DNA of 64,000 bases. Origin: Patiria miniata. Taxonomy: Eukaryota; Echinodermata; Asteroidea; Valvatida; Asterinidae. Shown piece after piece: positions 25,855 to 39,092 of this stretch. Numbering within the stretch: position 1 is the stretch's first letter; each line of letters begins with the position of its first letter. The position numbers and the translations under genes are program-made. The notes under the pieces were generated by a model, which did no database searches, had not been told where the DNA came from, and saw only the letters and a program-made list of their open reading frames with translations. Where the stretch lies: contig NW_024037060.1 in NCBI RefSeq assembly GCF_015706575.1, positions 3,724,515 through 3,788,514 of the forward strand, written 5' to 3'.

Positions 25855-26137
25855 CATGGGCGTCGCGAGGGGGGGCAAGGGGGGGGGCACTTGGCCCCCC
25901 TCCCTGGAAAAGCAAAAAAAAAAAAAAAAAAAAAGGAAGAAAAAAAAGAAAAAAAAGAAAAGAAAAGAAAAAGAGGCGCGAAGACAAAGTGGTGTAAATT
26001 TAATGAGTTGGGGGGGGGGCAAAATGTCCCTGCCCCCCTCTAAAACTGATAAATCGAGAATGTGTTGAGAAATACAAGCATTTTTTGGCAAAAACAATTT
26101 TTGCCCCCCTCTACAAAAAATCCTGGCGACGCCCATG
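25855..26137 (+). mobile_element. hAT-type MITE, copy 1, perfect 8-bp target duplication
   Basis: The element begins CATGGGCGTCGCGAGGG and ends CCTGGCGACGCCCATG, giving short terminal inverted repeats. The 8-bp sequence AACCAGAC is present immediately before (25847-25854) and after (26138-26145). An 8-bp duplication and CA...TG ends are hallmarks of the hAT superfamily. The interior has G runs, a long A-rich block and the segment GAGGCGCGAAGACAAAGTGG. No transposase is encoded, so it depended on an autonomous relative. The lysine-rich frames here are artefacts of the A-rich block. Confidence 0.9.
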
Positions 26138-26145
26138 AACCAGAC

Positions 26146-27276
26146 TACAAGAACAACATTTTTTTTCTTGGTTTTTCCAGCATCTATGAACACACAACTT
26201 TAAACAGGTTAGTGTAACAATATTTGCCATAAAATAGTAACCCCCAAATCCATCCATTTCTGAAAATTACAACAAAAGCAAATGTTGTACATTACCTTAA
26301 AAGAAACTCGGTTATTGTGAAACATATAAGTAACAATTTAGAGATTTTGTTTAAGAGTAGAGCAAAACGGGTAGAAGTTGTGTACAATGAATGAGACGTT
26401 CCTACGACACCTTGCAGCAATAATATGCCAAGGAGAAGTCAAAGGTCAACGTCTTAGGTGTCACATTCTTAGAATTATAGCATCGATCGAAATAATTCTT
26501 TTCAATCCTTTGTCCGATTCAAAAGTGAAATATGATCGAAGCTATATTAGCATGCCTAAGATTATAAAATCAAAGAGCTAGCTGTAGGCACTGCTTAGTG
26601 TGCGCCAAACAAAAGGCCTTTCATTTCAAAGCCAACATTTTGGTATAAGCAGAATTTGACAAATGGTCGCACTCCTTACAAAATCCATTGAGCGGGTTCG
26701 GCAGCTTTTATGGCCCTTGAAATGCCGACCAAAATGTGATACATGTAGATCGAAAGCCGGTCTTTCTTTCTTACCACGGATGATTTTTAACCATGATTTA
26801 TTCGGTGTCGAATCAGGAGAGTTTGACTATTAGGAGTTTGGTTTTCTTTGGAGATGTCAACACCAACGTTTTGAGTCTTGCCAGTAAATAACTTGAAATT
26901 ATTGTTATTTTACTCAGAAAAGGTCACGTAGGACAAAAAGAGTTGAAGGCTTTGGAGGTTAAATGATCATACGGGAAAATTATTTTGAAGGTTTACAAAA
27001 TTTGACTACAGATCGAGGGGCTGTTAAACTCCAACAGGTCAATTACATGTCTTTAAAAATCTACAACAAAAATGTTCATGCGAACTTGAGGAACAACGAA
27101 GAAGCCGGCTCTGCAGGAAATATTCCTGTAGTCTTCATATCACCAAATTATTTTGTTGGATAAGATTCGTGATACTGTGACATTAATTACCGACCACTCT
27201 ACTCTAAATTGTCATACAGGTGTATGGTGGCTTCACAGGGATATGCACAGGTGCCATTTTAAAGACACTACACGTA
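26146..27276. other. Intergenic stretch
   Basis: AT-rich sequence without supported exons or transposon ends. Confidence 0.4.
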
Positions 27277-27730
27277 CAGGGTGTGTAAAAAAAACGCAAC
27301 CCAAATGGCAGGATCAATTTTTGAATGACGCTTTGCCTGTAGCACTTTCAAAATCTAGGATATGAAAGCCCAGTCATTAAGCTATCTTTTAGTACAAAAA
27401 TCAGTCACATCACTTATGTACTTTTCAAGTTACGGAATTTTGAACACAAACACCGTTTTAAAGTTCTGTCCACGGATCACCAAAAAAAGTAAGCGTTCTT
27501 TCAGCAAAACGAAAATAATTCTCATAGGGATACATGTGAATTGTTGTTGTTTTTCTGAAAGAACACTTACCTTTTTTTGTGATCCGTGGACAGAACTTAA
27601 AAACGGTGTTTGTGTTGAAAATCCCGTAACTGATGGGGCTTTTATATCCTAGATTTTGAAAGTGCTAAAGGCAAAACTTCATTCAAAAATTGCTCCTGCC
27701 ATTTGGGTTTCTTTTTTTTTACTCACCCTG
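27277..27730. mobile_element. Long-inverted-repeat MITE, copy 2
   Basis: Same family as 401-906. It starts CAGGGTGTGTAAAAAAAACG and ends in CACCCTG, with the shared interior blocks GTTACGGAATTTTGAACACA, GTTCTGTCCACGGATCAC and their inverted copies. TA precedes the left end (27275-27276). The right end abuts another inverted-repeat element, so the right TA is not seen. Confidence 0.85.
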
Positions 27731-27914
27731 TCCTGGATCAGATTGACCCGGAACGTGACCTCAAATTTGCGCAGTCCTTTTCCTGGTCAAAATGACCATA
27801 TTGGATCAAAAACGACATTTTAAAGATCCGATTTTGACCCAGGAAGATCATTTTTGACCCCAAAAAGGACTGTGCAAATTTGGTTTCAGATTCCAGGTTA
27901 ATCTGACCCAGGAG
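27731..27914. mobile_element. Second inverted-repeat element abutting the MITE
   Basis: The left end TCCTGGATCAGATTGACCC, followed by CAAATTTGCGCAGTCC, is matched in reverse at the right end (GGACTGTGCAAATTTGG, then TTAATCTGACCCAGGA). The arms are about 80 bp. It begins at the exact base where the 27277 element ends, which suggests insertion at that edge. Confidence 0.6.
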
Positions 27915-28300
27915 TTGTTAGAGTGTTTAATTATAACCAAAAAAACCAAACTTATTAATGATTCGAAAGTTAGAGATGAAACCGGAGCCAAGCGAAGCCC
28001 ATGTATTGCAACCCTTCTTCCTATACACATCGGCAGCATGATTGAATTATGAAGTGACTTTAACCTCAAACCGACAATGCAATGTGGGTGCGGAGGGGTT
28101 TAGACTTCGGGGCTTTTGAAGTCAGTATTTCCATTTGTCTACCCCGATTCTGCGGCTGGAAATGGAATTTTATTAGTCCTGAGTTTTGTATGGATATTGC
28201 AAAATGGGGGCGAACCACGAATCTGTCATTCGTCGGTACACCTGTGATTGTGGTTTGGCTTAAAGTGGGTTGGCTAGTCAGACTGCTGATATACATATTA

Positions 28301-28547
28301 GGGTAACACACCTATGTTCCGACACACCTATGTTCTGACACCCCTGTGTTCCGACACCCCTATGTTCATACACTTCTATGTTCCGACTGCACATATTCCT
28401 ATCCCTAACCCAAACCCCAACCCCAACTCCAACCCTAACCCTAACCCTAACCCTAACCCTGGCCCGGGGTAACACTATCTTATGTGCGGGTTGTCAGAAC
28501 ATAGGGTTGTCGGATCATAGGGGTGCTGGAACATAGAGCAGTCACCC
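28301..28547. mobile_element. Inverted-repeat element carrying a telomere-like array, copy 1
   Basis: The left part has repeated units like CACCCCTATGTTCCGACA. The right part has the inverse (TGTCGGATCATAGGGG, AACATAGAGCAGTCACCC). Between them, at about 28400-28460, are degenerate CCCAA/CCCTAA units ending in about five exact CCCTAA repeats. TTA borders both ends. A shorter relative with a clean target duplication is at 55869-56003. It is not a chromosome end, because unique sequence continues on both sides. Confidence 0.7.
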
Positions 28548-29966
28548 TTATTACCTGCTATCACTTTCAGATCAATATGCATCGGTTAGTGCGAAGTACC
28601 TCTTTGAATTTATGAAATCATTTGGAGGTTTGATGAGGTTGTTGTATAATTGTGGCTCTCTTTCTTAATATATGAAAAGTTCCGGCAAGTAAGCAAAAAG
28701 GAGGAAGAAATGTGAAGCTTTCTCTAGGAAAACCTCGAAAAAAAATCAGGCAGGGACTGAAAATGTTATTATTTTGTAGGCTTTGCTTAGGCTTCGAACT
28801 ACTGCACTTATCCAGCTCTTCATCATTATCTATCATCAGAGTCAATGTAGGATTCAAGATAGAAGTAAGATTGACCGCATCGTCGTCTTTTAGAACAAGG
28901 ACTGTCCCGAACGATGCCATTGCAATGCATATTTGAAGACTTCAACAAAAAAAGTCCGAGCCAAAATATGAAGTTAAAATGACACCACGAGCACAGTATA
29001 CAACCAACTTGTACGTCTCGAAATAGTACCTGCCACATGTTCCCGTTATAATAACAGGTTGATTTCGCCATTCACAGACCATGTTTATATTTTCCCACCC
29101 CAGTCAACTTCGACTGGAATAGTGGTCCACTCGACCAAAGGTCTATAGCTTTTTGTCAACAAAATGTGGTTGCCACTTGGGCTCAGCATGACACGGGCAT
29201 TTTGGCGATTGTGCCCGGTGTATCAGCTCGTACTTAAGAGGAGGCTGACAAATCACTGACGGAACACCTTAAGTTATCAGAAACAAAAAAAAATCGGGTT
29301 TGCAAGATGGAATGGACAATGGAAATAGCTTGCAGTAATTTCGTCGAACAACTCAAGAAAAGAGTGAGATCTTTGTGACTGAACATCTTTCTATTGTTCT
29401 TTTATTTTTACCACAAGAAATATTGTAAAACAAAGGACTGTTAATTTGTGCGGGCGATGTTTATTCATAACAGATAAAGGCAGATACTTAGTTTTAAATT
29501 ACACTCACTGTACAATAATGGCCTTTTGGTTCAGGCAAAAAAAATTCAAGTCAAAGCTAAAAACATCCTAAATTATGTTTTTCTTGCAAAGCTTTTCAAT
29601 ACCTTATTTCTGTGGCTCAACCATCGCCAGTCATCAGGTGTCATCACAAAAAGACAGAAACATTATTATATCAAAATTGATTTAAATTGACCTTAAAAAA
29701 AATACTCATCCCACAAAATGTTACCAAGGTCAACAGCTTTTGAAATCGTTCTGCTGTTCTAATTTGCAAACAAGTTAAACATATCGGGCGTCTATATGAC
29801 CTATACATATACTACATCATTTATGAAAGTTTCCGAAACCGAAAGGTCAACAGTCATCCTCGAAAAGAAGAAGTTTCAACTATTTGACTTAAAGGAGAGG
29901 AAATAGCGCCCTCTAATGAATTTAGCTGACACTGCTGTTAACCACTGTGACGTCTGCATGAACGCC

Positions 29967-30128
29967 GGTGTCACATGAAATCCGACTCTTATAAAAATCG
30001 GACTCCTTTTCCCATTCATTGGTTAATCTCTCGCACGTGACCAGTCACTCTCCTCATTACCGTACTTACGCATGCGCAATACTACCAACGAGTCCATATT
30101 TCACGGAGTCGGATATTCACGTTACACC
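29967..30128. repeat. Inverted-repeat element, ~22-bp ends
   Basis: The left end GGTGTCACATGAAATCCGAC is mirrored by GTCGGATATTCACGTTACACC at the right, with mismatches. The 160-bp spacing fits a small MITE. No clear target duplication is seen, so the call is tentative. Confidence 0.4.
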
Positions 30129-33019
30129 AACACTGAGTGCCTTTATCAAGAAACCGCAACTATAGCGACCGAAAGTATATGGCGTTTCATTCTCTTTGCA
30201 CTCTGCGTGACCCGTCACAGTATCTAAATTTCAAAAGCCTGCAAACAGAAGGGCCTAATGGCATTCAACGTCCCTTTGTTAAATAAATCCCAGCACTCGT
30301 GTGACTTTTACCTGAGCAACTTTTTTTTCTTCTCCCTCTTATACCAACGCGGCTGTGTGTGCGCTGCCGCTTGGGTTGACCCCAATATCCTTCGGGGTAC
30401 AAAATATCTGTGTTGGGAAAGGGTCAGTTTGTGCGCAGCCCTAGGGCCAGATTTGGGAGTGTGAAAAGAGGGTTAAAAAAGAGGGAACTGTTGTAGATGT
30501 GAGGGCCGTGACTTTAGTCGCTCGAACAAGCGATCCAAGCCCAGAGCTACACAGGCCTTATGCCATGATGTGTAGATTATCGCGGACAATAGCAATGCAG
30601 ACGTGACCGCGGCTTTGGCACACAATGGACATTATTTGACTCGGTGTTGTATTAAAACGTTATTCGTTTTTGTGCGTAGCATTAATTTCGACCGTAACTG
30701 CACAAATTATCAGAAAGGATGTTGCAATTCAATTCATTTTATGTGGTGTTAACGCACAAAACCGCTATTTTGTAAGGTCGTTGAAATGTCGCAACTTGCG
30801 GAAACAGTGCAACTGCATTTGGGCTATTCATAAACCTTGGTTGTAAAACTTAACGAGTCACCATCTCTGTTTTATCAGTATTTTAAAAAACAATTTCTTA
30901 CCGAGTTCATTTTGATTTTACAAAGTACAGTTACTACCCATTAGGCCTAAAATTATGTAGAACGTATAAAGCCACGTTTATAGTGGTATATATTTCTGGC
31001 ACCTTTCACTTCATTGGCACATGTTCGGATCCTATACCCAGGCTGACGTGTGGATAATTGTTTCCACAATTTGAGAATACATGTATTTATTTGGGATTTT
31101 CCTGTCATCTTACGCTAACGAGCTACACGTTAATCTCTCGTTTGACCGCCAAAAATAAACACTCGCAACTCCCAACCAATGTAAATCAGAAATTACTATT
31201 TTGAAAACAATCTTTTAATAATTCAATGTGATATACCTTAAAGTTCTTACTTGAAGAAACGATCCTTATGTTAGAAAAAACCCCACAGATATCTAAAAGA
31301 AAATTTAACATTTACCGTGAACCTTCTAAACTAAAATAAAAGTGAATGACAAATTCATTACGTGACGAATGTTCCAGACTGTTGTTGAACTTTCACGAAG
31401 AAATGAAATTGTAAGCCTAGTTGGGGTGCTGGTATTGATACCAAGAGAGAACGGTAACGGTAATAGATAAACGCCAGTAATGATCATCACCAATGTGGCT
31501 TTCGTCAGTGCAAACAACATGGTGCCTTTGACGAAGAGCACAATTGTTACGTCTTAAAACTGTTAAGGTTCAGGGAACCATACAAAATGGCAGCGGTTCG
31601 TGTACAAAGTTGTGTCCTAATGTGTAAATAAATGTTGTTCTAATTGCACATTTTCCATCAAGAATCAGGAATTTGGTCATCAGAGAGTTTGGACGTGGAG
31701 CACTTTTTGATGTAGTTTTCGCGATGACATAAATGCAATTATTTTTGTACGTTTTCAGTCGGACTTTAGTTGTATACAAGTTGCTCGAATTGTCAGGTTT
31801 CGTCAATCCGGCTAATACAAGAAGACACGTATCGCTGACGGTTGTTGTCTTCCAACTTCTCCGTCGCGATTGTCAGATTCCTTGATCCTTCGCAACTGAG
31901 CGTGAAAAATGTTTGGAGTGCCATCAGCCCTAAAATCTCAACCCGTGTAACGCGGGACAATTGGACGGCCCTTGTCTCGGCTGTCCGTTCCATTATGCCG
32001 GGCCGGTCGCTCGTGAGGGATTTTGTTTCCCGTTTCCGGAACAGTTGCAAAGAAGACTGCCTCCGATGATGAAAGGGGGCACATAAAGGGGATAAGGTGA
32101 GGAGTTAGGGGAAACAGTACCAAGCAGTTTGGAGCAGGATAATGCGGGAATAATGCGTGAAATGCCTAAGAGTTAACCGTTGGTCAGTGTGTCCATTCTT
32201 CCTCTTGTTCTCATCGCGCGTGGGGAATCCGCCATTTTTACAAGCCGGGCATTGGACAAATTGCTTGAGACTGCATGAGCCTGCGTGTTAGTACGTGACG
32301 CGTTAATCCCTCTTGGACGGGTATTTAAGAATATGATGGCTTCGTGTCCCTCTCGCCCCATCCTTCAGGCTAGGCAGCGGATTGACTTCTTCGATTAGGT
32401 GGTCTTTTCATGGCCAAGTCAACCACTTGAAGGTCACCAAATAAAGCTCCTGCTTCGAGATTGCAAAACTATATGTCTAACTGATTCAAGAACTCGTAAA
32501 CGAACCTAGTAGAACGTCTAGACTTAGTCATCTTTTCCTAAGGAGGATCGCACATAATCCGCGTTGTTTCTGTCAAAAAATGGATAACCAAGACTGTCCA
32601 TTCTGCCCTTTTTTCATGATTTTTGTTCCAATCTTAGCAAACTGACCAAGATTTCTCACAACGGATGTTACTTGTTGGCGGAAACATCAACGGATGTGGA
32701 AGCGTTCAAAGTGCAGTTAACCTTTTCAACTTTAAAACTCTTTAAAACTATAGGCTTCTTGATACTAACCATAGCCTAATTTCCAGACATAAAGATCCTG
32801 ACTGTTCTGCCAAATCTAAGAGTAGGTAGGAGCAAATATCACGTGACAAAAACCACCGGGCTAGATTCCTCCTGTTTCCGAAAATATCTGAGATTTTCCG
32901 AAAACGTTACAATTGGCATTCGAATATAAGATGGAATTTGCGTTGGGGAGACGTTTGGTTGCGGTACCCGCTGCTACCTGAGACTCGGACCAGCCAGCCG
33001 GCCGCCCGGCAAGCTCAGC
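30129..33019. other. Intergenic stretch
   Basis: No supported gene. Short open frames around 31793-32123 exist on both strands but lack splice sites and family features. Confidence 0.4.
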
Positions 33020-33100
33020 GGTCGAGTGCTTAGTAGACGTCTGCACTAGTAAGCAGGACGTCGTGGGTTCGAGTCCCACCCAGTGGGATGTGTTTCGGAT
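33015..33100 (+). repeat. tRNA-like sequence, probable SINE head
   Basis: A perfect T-arm, GTGGG-TTCGAGT-CCCAC, contains the B box GGTTCGAGTCC at 33066-33076. Upstream CTCAGCGGTCGAG resembles a D-arm A box. The anticodon arm (TCTGC paired to GCAGG) has an eight-base loop and the acceptor stem does not close, so I do not call a working tRNA. Confidence 0.45.
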
Positions 33101-33972
33101 GTAAAAAAGGTTAGGTTTACCAACAAAATGCATGTTATCAGATCTGAAATATTTAGACTTCATTAAATCGGAGCTCGCATTGGCTTAATTTGATACCAGG
33201 CGTGATGCCGGTATCTAATAATAAAGTATGAGTCTCTACGAGATAGCGTCAATTCTCATGTTACATTTATTCTGCCTGTAAAGAACAATCTCAGTTAATG
33301 ACACGTTGGTCTCCCGATGGTTACAATGTCTATAGTTCTGAAGAGAAAATGAGTCAAAAGTATTTTAGGAAATGAGGAAGTTGCTTGGATTCTTAAAAAA
33401 TAAAAATAAGGCGACACGAGAGCAGCAGGACCAGCAACCCCCTGCTTACAGCACAGTCAGGTGCTCAATACTGAGCTATCCGGTTCAAATACCTGCATCA
33501 ATGAAGTATTGCTTATGGCTCGATAGCCGTGCACTGAAATCAGTGCACCGATGGGCAAATGTACATGCTAAAAGAGGTGAACAATACCAACAATAAAATA
33601 TTGTTATATTCCCCTTTCAGCAAAAAATATTAACCCATCTAGGTGCAAGTAGTCAACAAATCCAGCAGGTGCATGAACCCATCTTTGAATGGGGTGGCAA
33701 CCGACCCAGAAAAGTCTTTGTTTCATTGCCTTGACAACATGGCATCTCACCTATTGGACGCGCCGGCGTATTTTATGCCAATCACCTTCACACATGCATA
33801 TCATATAGGTAGTTGAAGTGTAGTAGGTTCAAACCATGTACATGACAGTACTGCACAACCTATAGAAAAACCTTGTGTGTAGTAGATAGTGGGCTGGATT
33901 TACACGACATGCGAAATGGGAGAGTTTCAGTCAAAAAAGGAAACCTTGTTCGTGTTCTCTTGTATTGTGCTC

Positions 33973-34584
33973 TCAGGCATTGTGATTTGTAGGCTTACAA
34001 AACCTCTCATGCACGACACGACAATGGGTGCCAAAAGCATAAACTGGTGTAATATGGTGAAAGAAAATTGGGATTGTTGAGATGATTTGGGACGAACAAA
34101 AGTTTCTGCTAAATTGGAAGGAAAAAGCCGTTTGCTGGATTGTTATGAAACTAGCAGGACAAAGTTTCTTTCTACAAGCACGAAACCAAACCACCGGATC
34201 AGGTATTTTCCTGTATTTCAGTGGAAATAGAGGCACATGCCCACTTAAGTTACAGAATGGAGTTTCACAATTCCAGGATATTATTATGTTTCTCGGTGTT
34301 CGATTTTGAAACCCTCTAGATTTTGAAGCAAGCTTTCCCAGACAAACCTGAACGTGGCCACGAGGAAAATTCTCACAATACGTTCCACGCTGGTTGTTAC
34401 TGCAACCAACTTCCTTTTGTGTGTTAGCAGGTATTTCACTGAAAACGCTCCAGGCCCCTGAACCGTGTGGCAGAGTGTCTATACACCTGTACCTGTGGAA
34501 TTTGATTCGATTGGGGGAAAAAAGAAGGGGAATAAAATCTGAGGTCTCTCCACAAAAGCTCAGGTGACCTTTGACACTGCGCAC
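33973..34584 (-). other. 203-codon open frame of unknown status
   Basis: This is one of the longest stop-free stretches in the window outside low-complexity DNA. It contains cysteine-bearing segments such as NNQRGTYCENFPRGHVQVCL. I recognise no family, no splice sites were convincing and no signal peptide is seen. Chance remains the simpler explanation. Confidence 0.15.
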
Positions 34585-34982
34585 TTAAAAAGGGAAAAGG
34601 AACCCAAAAGAAATTATGAAATAGGAAAGCAGACAAAAGGCGCAGTGTGTCGTCACGGCCGGTGTAGCCCTAGCCCGTCAATCATACATTCAAGCGTGGA
34701 TTTGCCGTTTGAAAGGGGACTTTAGTCAGCCTTGTTCTGACCGGGGATTTGCTTTGGAATATTTTATGGCAAACGCTGAAAGCCCCTGCCACACGGCGAG
34801 CGATAGACCGAAACAGCAAGACACCTCGCTGGAAAAAAATACAGAAACTTAGTGGAGCGATAAGCATTTTTTGGGGGAACAAACTCGTTGGGAAGGGCAG
34901 ACTCGCTAGGCGTCGCAGTGCAAGTGATGCATCAACGGAGGACAGTTGTTGGTTGTGTCCCATGAACAATGTCCACGCTTGC

Positions 34983-35177
34983 CATGGGCGTCGCGAGGGG
35001 GGCAAGAGGGGGGGGGGGCCCGAAAAGCAAAAAAAAAAAAAAAAAAAAGAAAAAGAAAAAGAGGCGCGAAGTCATAGTAGTGTTAATTCGAGAATGTTGA
35101 GAAATACAGGATATTTTTGGGTAAAAATATGTTTTGCCCCCCCCCCCCTCCAGAAAAAAATACCGGCGACACCCATG
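34983..35177 (+). mobile_element. hAT-type MITE, copy 2, perfect 8-bp target duplication
   Basis: Starts CATGGGCGTCGCGAGGGGGG and ends CCGGCGACACCCATG. ACGCTTGC flanks it on both sides (34975-34982 and 35178-35185). It is an internally shortened relative of the element at 25855 and keeps the GAGGCGCGAAGTCATAGTAG segment. Confidence 0.9.
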
Positions 35178-37779
35178 ACGCTTGCCAGCCCTACCGATTT
35201 GGACGGCAGGCAACCGAGTTCATCTTCCGCTTATCTATCTCTTTCGCTTTTAGTCATGACATGCAATAACAAAAAAATGTAGACATGCATGACAAGCAGT
35301 GCAATATAAATTTGAATCTGATTTTGCCCTGAAGGTACATATATTTTATAATTTTCTAAATAATGATAATAAAAAGGTAAACTCAGGAGTTCCATTGTCG
35401 ACAGCCTACATCATCAAGTTCCAACCAAACTAATCGATTGCTTTCTCGCGTTATTTGTCTCGTGCGTCTTCATGAGAGCTGTTGTTTTAATAAGTACAAT
35501 GTATTTGATTTGAAAGTCTGGAAATTATGTCGGCCAATAATTGCTTTAAAGTTAGGATCGACAACATTTGTATCAATCAGTCGCTTTATAGACTGGAGAT
35601 GGGGTGGATACTTGCCTCAATGTGTGATATTGCAAGGTCCGGTGTCGCATTTTGAAGAAGTTGGGCGGGAATGTTCACAACTTATCCCCGTCTAAGATTT
35701 TAACTTGCGAAATGCCGTGTACAAGTTCCGCAATGCCTATACCATGGTTCCCCATTTGTTTCCGTGTAAAGTAAAGAAATACGCAGTTTGCCCCTAAGAA
35801 TCTACATTCCATCAGCGGCGATTCAAGGTCGGCGCCCCAAGCCACCTATGGAAACAAAGGCCGCTGCTCTGTGGGGAAACAGGGTGACTTCGGAGGCAAG
35901 AAAAGGAGCACACGGGATGAGGTTTTGGAAGATTGAATGCAAGCATATACGTACGGGTACTGTGTGCATCCGTGAAGCCCACACAATGGAGGACTATAAG
36001 GAGAAACCAAAGAAGTTGAGGTGTAAAGCAAACAACATGCTCTGGAAAAATAAAAATAACTATCAGTCGATCTATAGCAACATCTTATGAAGCACCCGCC
36101 AAGATTGTTGAGTCACTTGCAAAAAAAAAGGAAGGGGTGTTTTCAGGAATCAAACGAAATGCCGTATTAAGTCAATTGTGTGATGTTGGATCAATATGCT
36201 TCTCTGTACAAACACTTCAAATTTGTTGTTTGTTAAATGTACGAGTTATTCAAACGGATACGTACGAAACAGTGTTACCATTTTTGAGTCAAACGCTTAT
36301 TGGTGACATTGGAAATGTTCAAGTCAATTTCAAAAGACGTTTTATCAATCGGTTAACTCTTTTATATTCAGGTCAAGGTATACAATTGAAGACAAATCTT
36401 TCAATGGTAATTTTTTTCACTTTTGTGCATCAAAACGTTACCAAAGCTTCAAACAGGGAGAAAACTGCACTAATTGATTTTTTAACATGAACACAAATAT
36501 CACTATACTTCAGCAAAGACCATAAACAGCAAAAATTCCGCATTCTATGCCTGCGAATGTTCCAAATCATCCGTACATTTAATACGAGCTCAAGTACTGT
36601 TAGTATACATTTTCGCACGCCAAAATTAATGTATTATCAGAGATCTCTTTTGGCACAATGTTGAGTTTTGCCCATAGCTGATGTCCACGAAACCAAGGGG
36701 CCAAAAATCGATGGAAACGCCATCTGTCCCGTCGAAAAATTGATAGGAGCACGAAGGAGCGAAATTGGACGCTTTGTGCGTAATGGGGCCCCACCGATGA
36801 ACGGTTAACAATGAGAGCAAGCCGCTCCAGGTTCACCTGTGCCGTACTCGGGCGTCGATACAAGGGGACGCAATCGATACTTTGGGGGCAGGGAGACGTG
36901 GTTGAACAAGGGCGCCAATGCTCAAAGAATCCAAAATCTTTATAACTTGTTGCCGGAGGCAAGGCTTAATTTACAAGTACTCAATCCGTCACTCTCTCTC
37001 TCATCCAGTCTTCTTTCTCACCTGGGGTAATCAAACCCCTAGTTAGAATGGAGAGGTTTCGGGAGATGTGAATAAAAAAAACCCCAACCCGATGATGCTG
37101 TAAGGTGACCAGGTATCAACGGATAATTTTCTGAAGGGGCAAGCTGACAAAAGGATTTCACACCTTCTCAAGGTTTGGTAACGACTACCAAACGCATGTT
37201 CTCATTCGGTTGAGGGTCAGTAATTGATATTTCTGCCGGACATCCATCAGTGTCACTTACATGTAAAACAGTTTTCGAAAGCCACTTTCAAGACACAACG
37301 GTAACAACTGAAATTTCCAGTTGATTTTGTGTAATATCACACAAGAATGTGTGGATGTTTTCAGGCATTAAAACCTGTGTAGGCCGATCATGCTGCATTT
37401 AGCGATGCAAGTGTTTTCATTCGTATGGCCAAACTGTATGTGTTTGTTTGTATAGGCCTACACCATCAGAATCACCATGTATACACCGAATTTGTTTTTA
37501 ACTGAAAACGGTACCTGTGACGTAATGAGCCTCTATTCGTTGCGTCGCCAGGGAACTTTACGACTTTAAAACTTTCAACTTTTATCTCACTTCTCATTAG
37601 TCTTTTTTTGACCATACAATATAGCCTATAATATCCATACAAGACTTTAGTAAGGAAACGTTGTATTGTTATTAAAAGGTGGAATAGATCGCAATAATCG
37701 GGTGCGAAAAATTTGGCCATGAAAAAATGGACCACTCTATATAACAAAACTGTGGATGTGGACACAACACAACGGGGTC

Positions 37780-37878
37780 TACCCGATGTTCCCCAATACC
37801 TATGTTCCCCAAAATCCTTAGGCCGGTTAGATGGTTAGGGTTGGGGAACATAGGTATTGGGGAACATAGGTATTCACC
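37780..37878. repeat. Small palindromic element with CTATGTTCCCC units
   Basis: GATGTTCCCCAATACCTATG at the left is repeated in reverse at the right (CATAGGTATTGGGGAACATA), with GTTAGGGTTGG between. The CTATGTTCC core and TTAGGG-like centre link it to the elements at 28301 and 55869. Confidence 0.6.
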
Positions 37879-39092
37879 TCAATACAACGCACAGATAACA
37901 ATGTGTAACAACACAGTCCAAGGTAGACAAATCCAGAATTTAGTCCAAATTTCACTTGGTAAACAGTCTACGTTTTAAAACTGGATGCCTGGCTCAATGG
38001 CACATTTTTGTACAAACACCAAAATAAAAGTTGAAACAGCAGTTGTTTCCCTTTCAGAAAAAACGTTATCGTTTAATATATAATTTAAGTACTTTTCAAC
38101 ATTTTTAATTATTTCCTTAGGTCTACAAATAAGTACAAAAGGGTTCTTTATTCAAACCTTAAAGCAACGATACCCTAAGTATACAAAAAATGCTCGTCCT
38201 TTGAAAATATGATTACAATTAACAGAGAGAAAACGTAACCAATAATTGGAAGAAGTCGATACCAAAAGCGACATTAATAATTCAATAAATGTTCTTCAAG
38301 AAATGAAATCGGTGATTCCATTAATTAAAGAAAGTCGGTGTTTTAGTTTGCTTTCAATCATCTTGCAAATCTGATTGATTCAAAAACTGTTCTGAAAGCT
38401 ATACAACGACTCACAACAGCTCTTACGATGAGAATCGTTAATAGGAATTCAGGCTAGATTATAGGTTTAACATAGTAAACTTTAGATGACGTCTCTCAAA
38501 CACTAGTTTGAATTAAACAGAGACCGATGCTAGACGAACGCATGGTCTGTACAATAATTGGCATCATAAACCATAATTTGTCACATTTTGTCGGGTCGAG
38601 ATTCACCACACCACTTGTTAAAATCACGCTACTAATACAGTCAATTAAGGTTCGCTAGGGTATTATATCGTTTGCACACAGCAGGTGCCAAACAAATGCG
38701 AGCATGTGAGCACACCTAAACACTCTGTTTCGATCGGGACAAAAATCAAGAAGCACATTTTCAAAGTCTAATGGAATACTGTTTGGTTTACCAAATTGGA
38801 TCATTAAGTATGAAACTACCACATCATTTTGTTGGACAAATATTGACATTAACAGTTCATCGTGGTACTAACATTTAGTAGTTATGCTTTGTACTTCCAT
38901 TTAAAGGCAGCAAATTAAGAAGAGATATTTCGTAATTTGAAACTCATCCGTTATTTTAACTGAACTTTGTAACACCAATCCTCAGTATTCTTCATTCAAA
39001 TTTATGATGGAAAAAAATCAATATCGAAAAATTGCATTGGAGAATGTTACTGTTGCAATGCTTGAAAATTTCGACTACACATGTCATTATTG

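Noticed and set aside
25716-26193. Lysine-rich and phenylalanine-rich frames
   Set aside because: They translate the A-rich block of a hAT-type MITE; the same applies at 34932-35282 and 62604-62941.
28420-28465. CCCTAA array as a chromosome end
   Set aside because: Only about five exact units, flanked on both sides by element arms and then unique sequence.
33015-33100. Functional tRNA gene
   Set aside because: The T-arm is perfect, but the anticodon loop length and the acceptor stem do not fit; it reads better as a SINE head.
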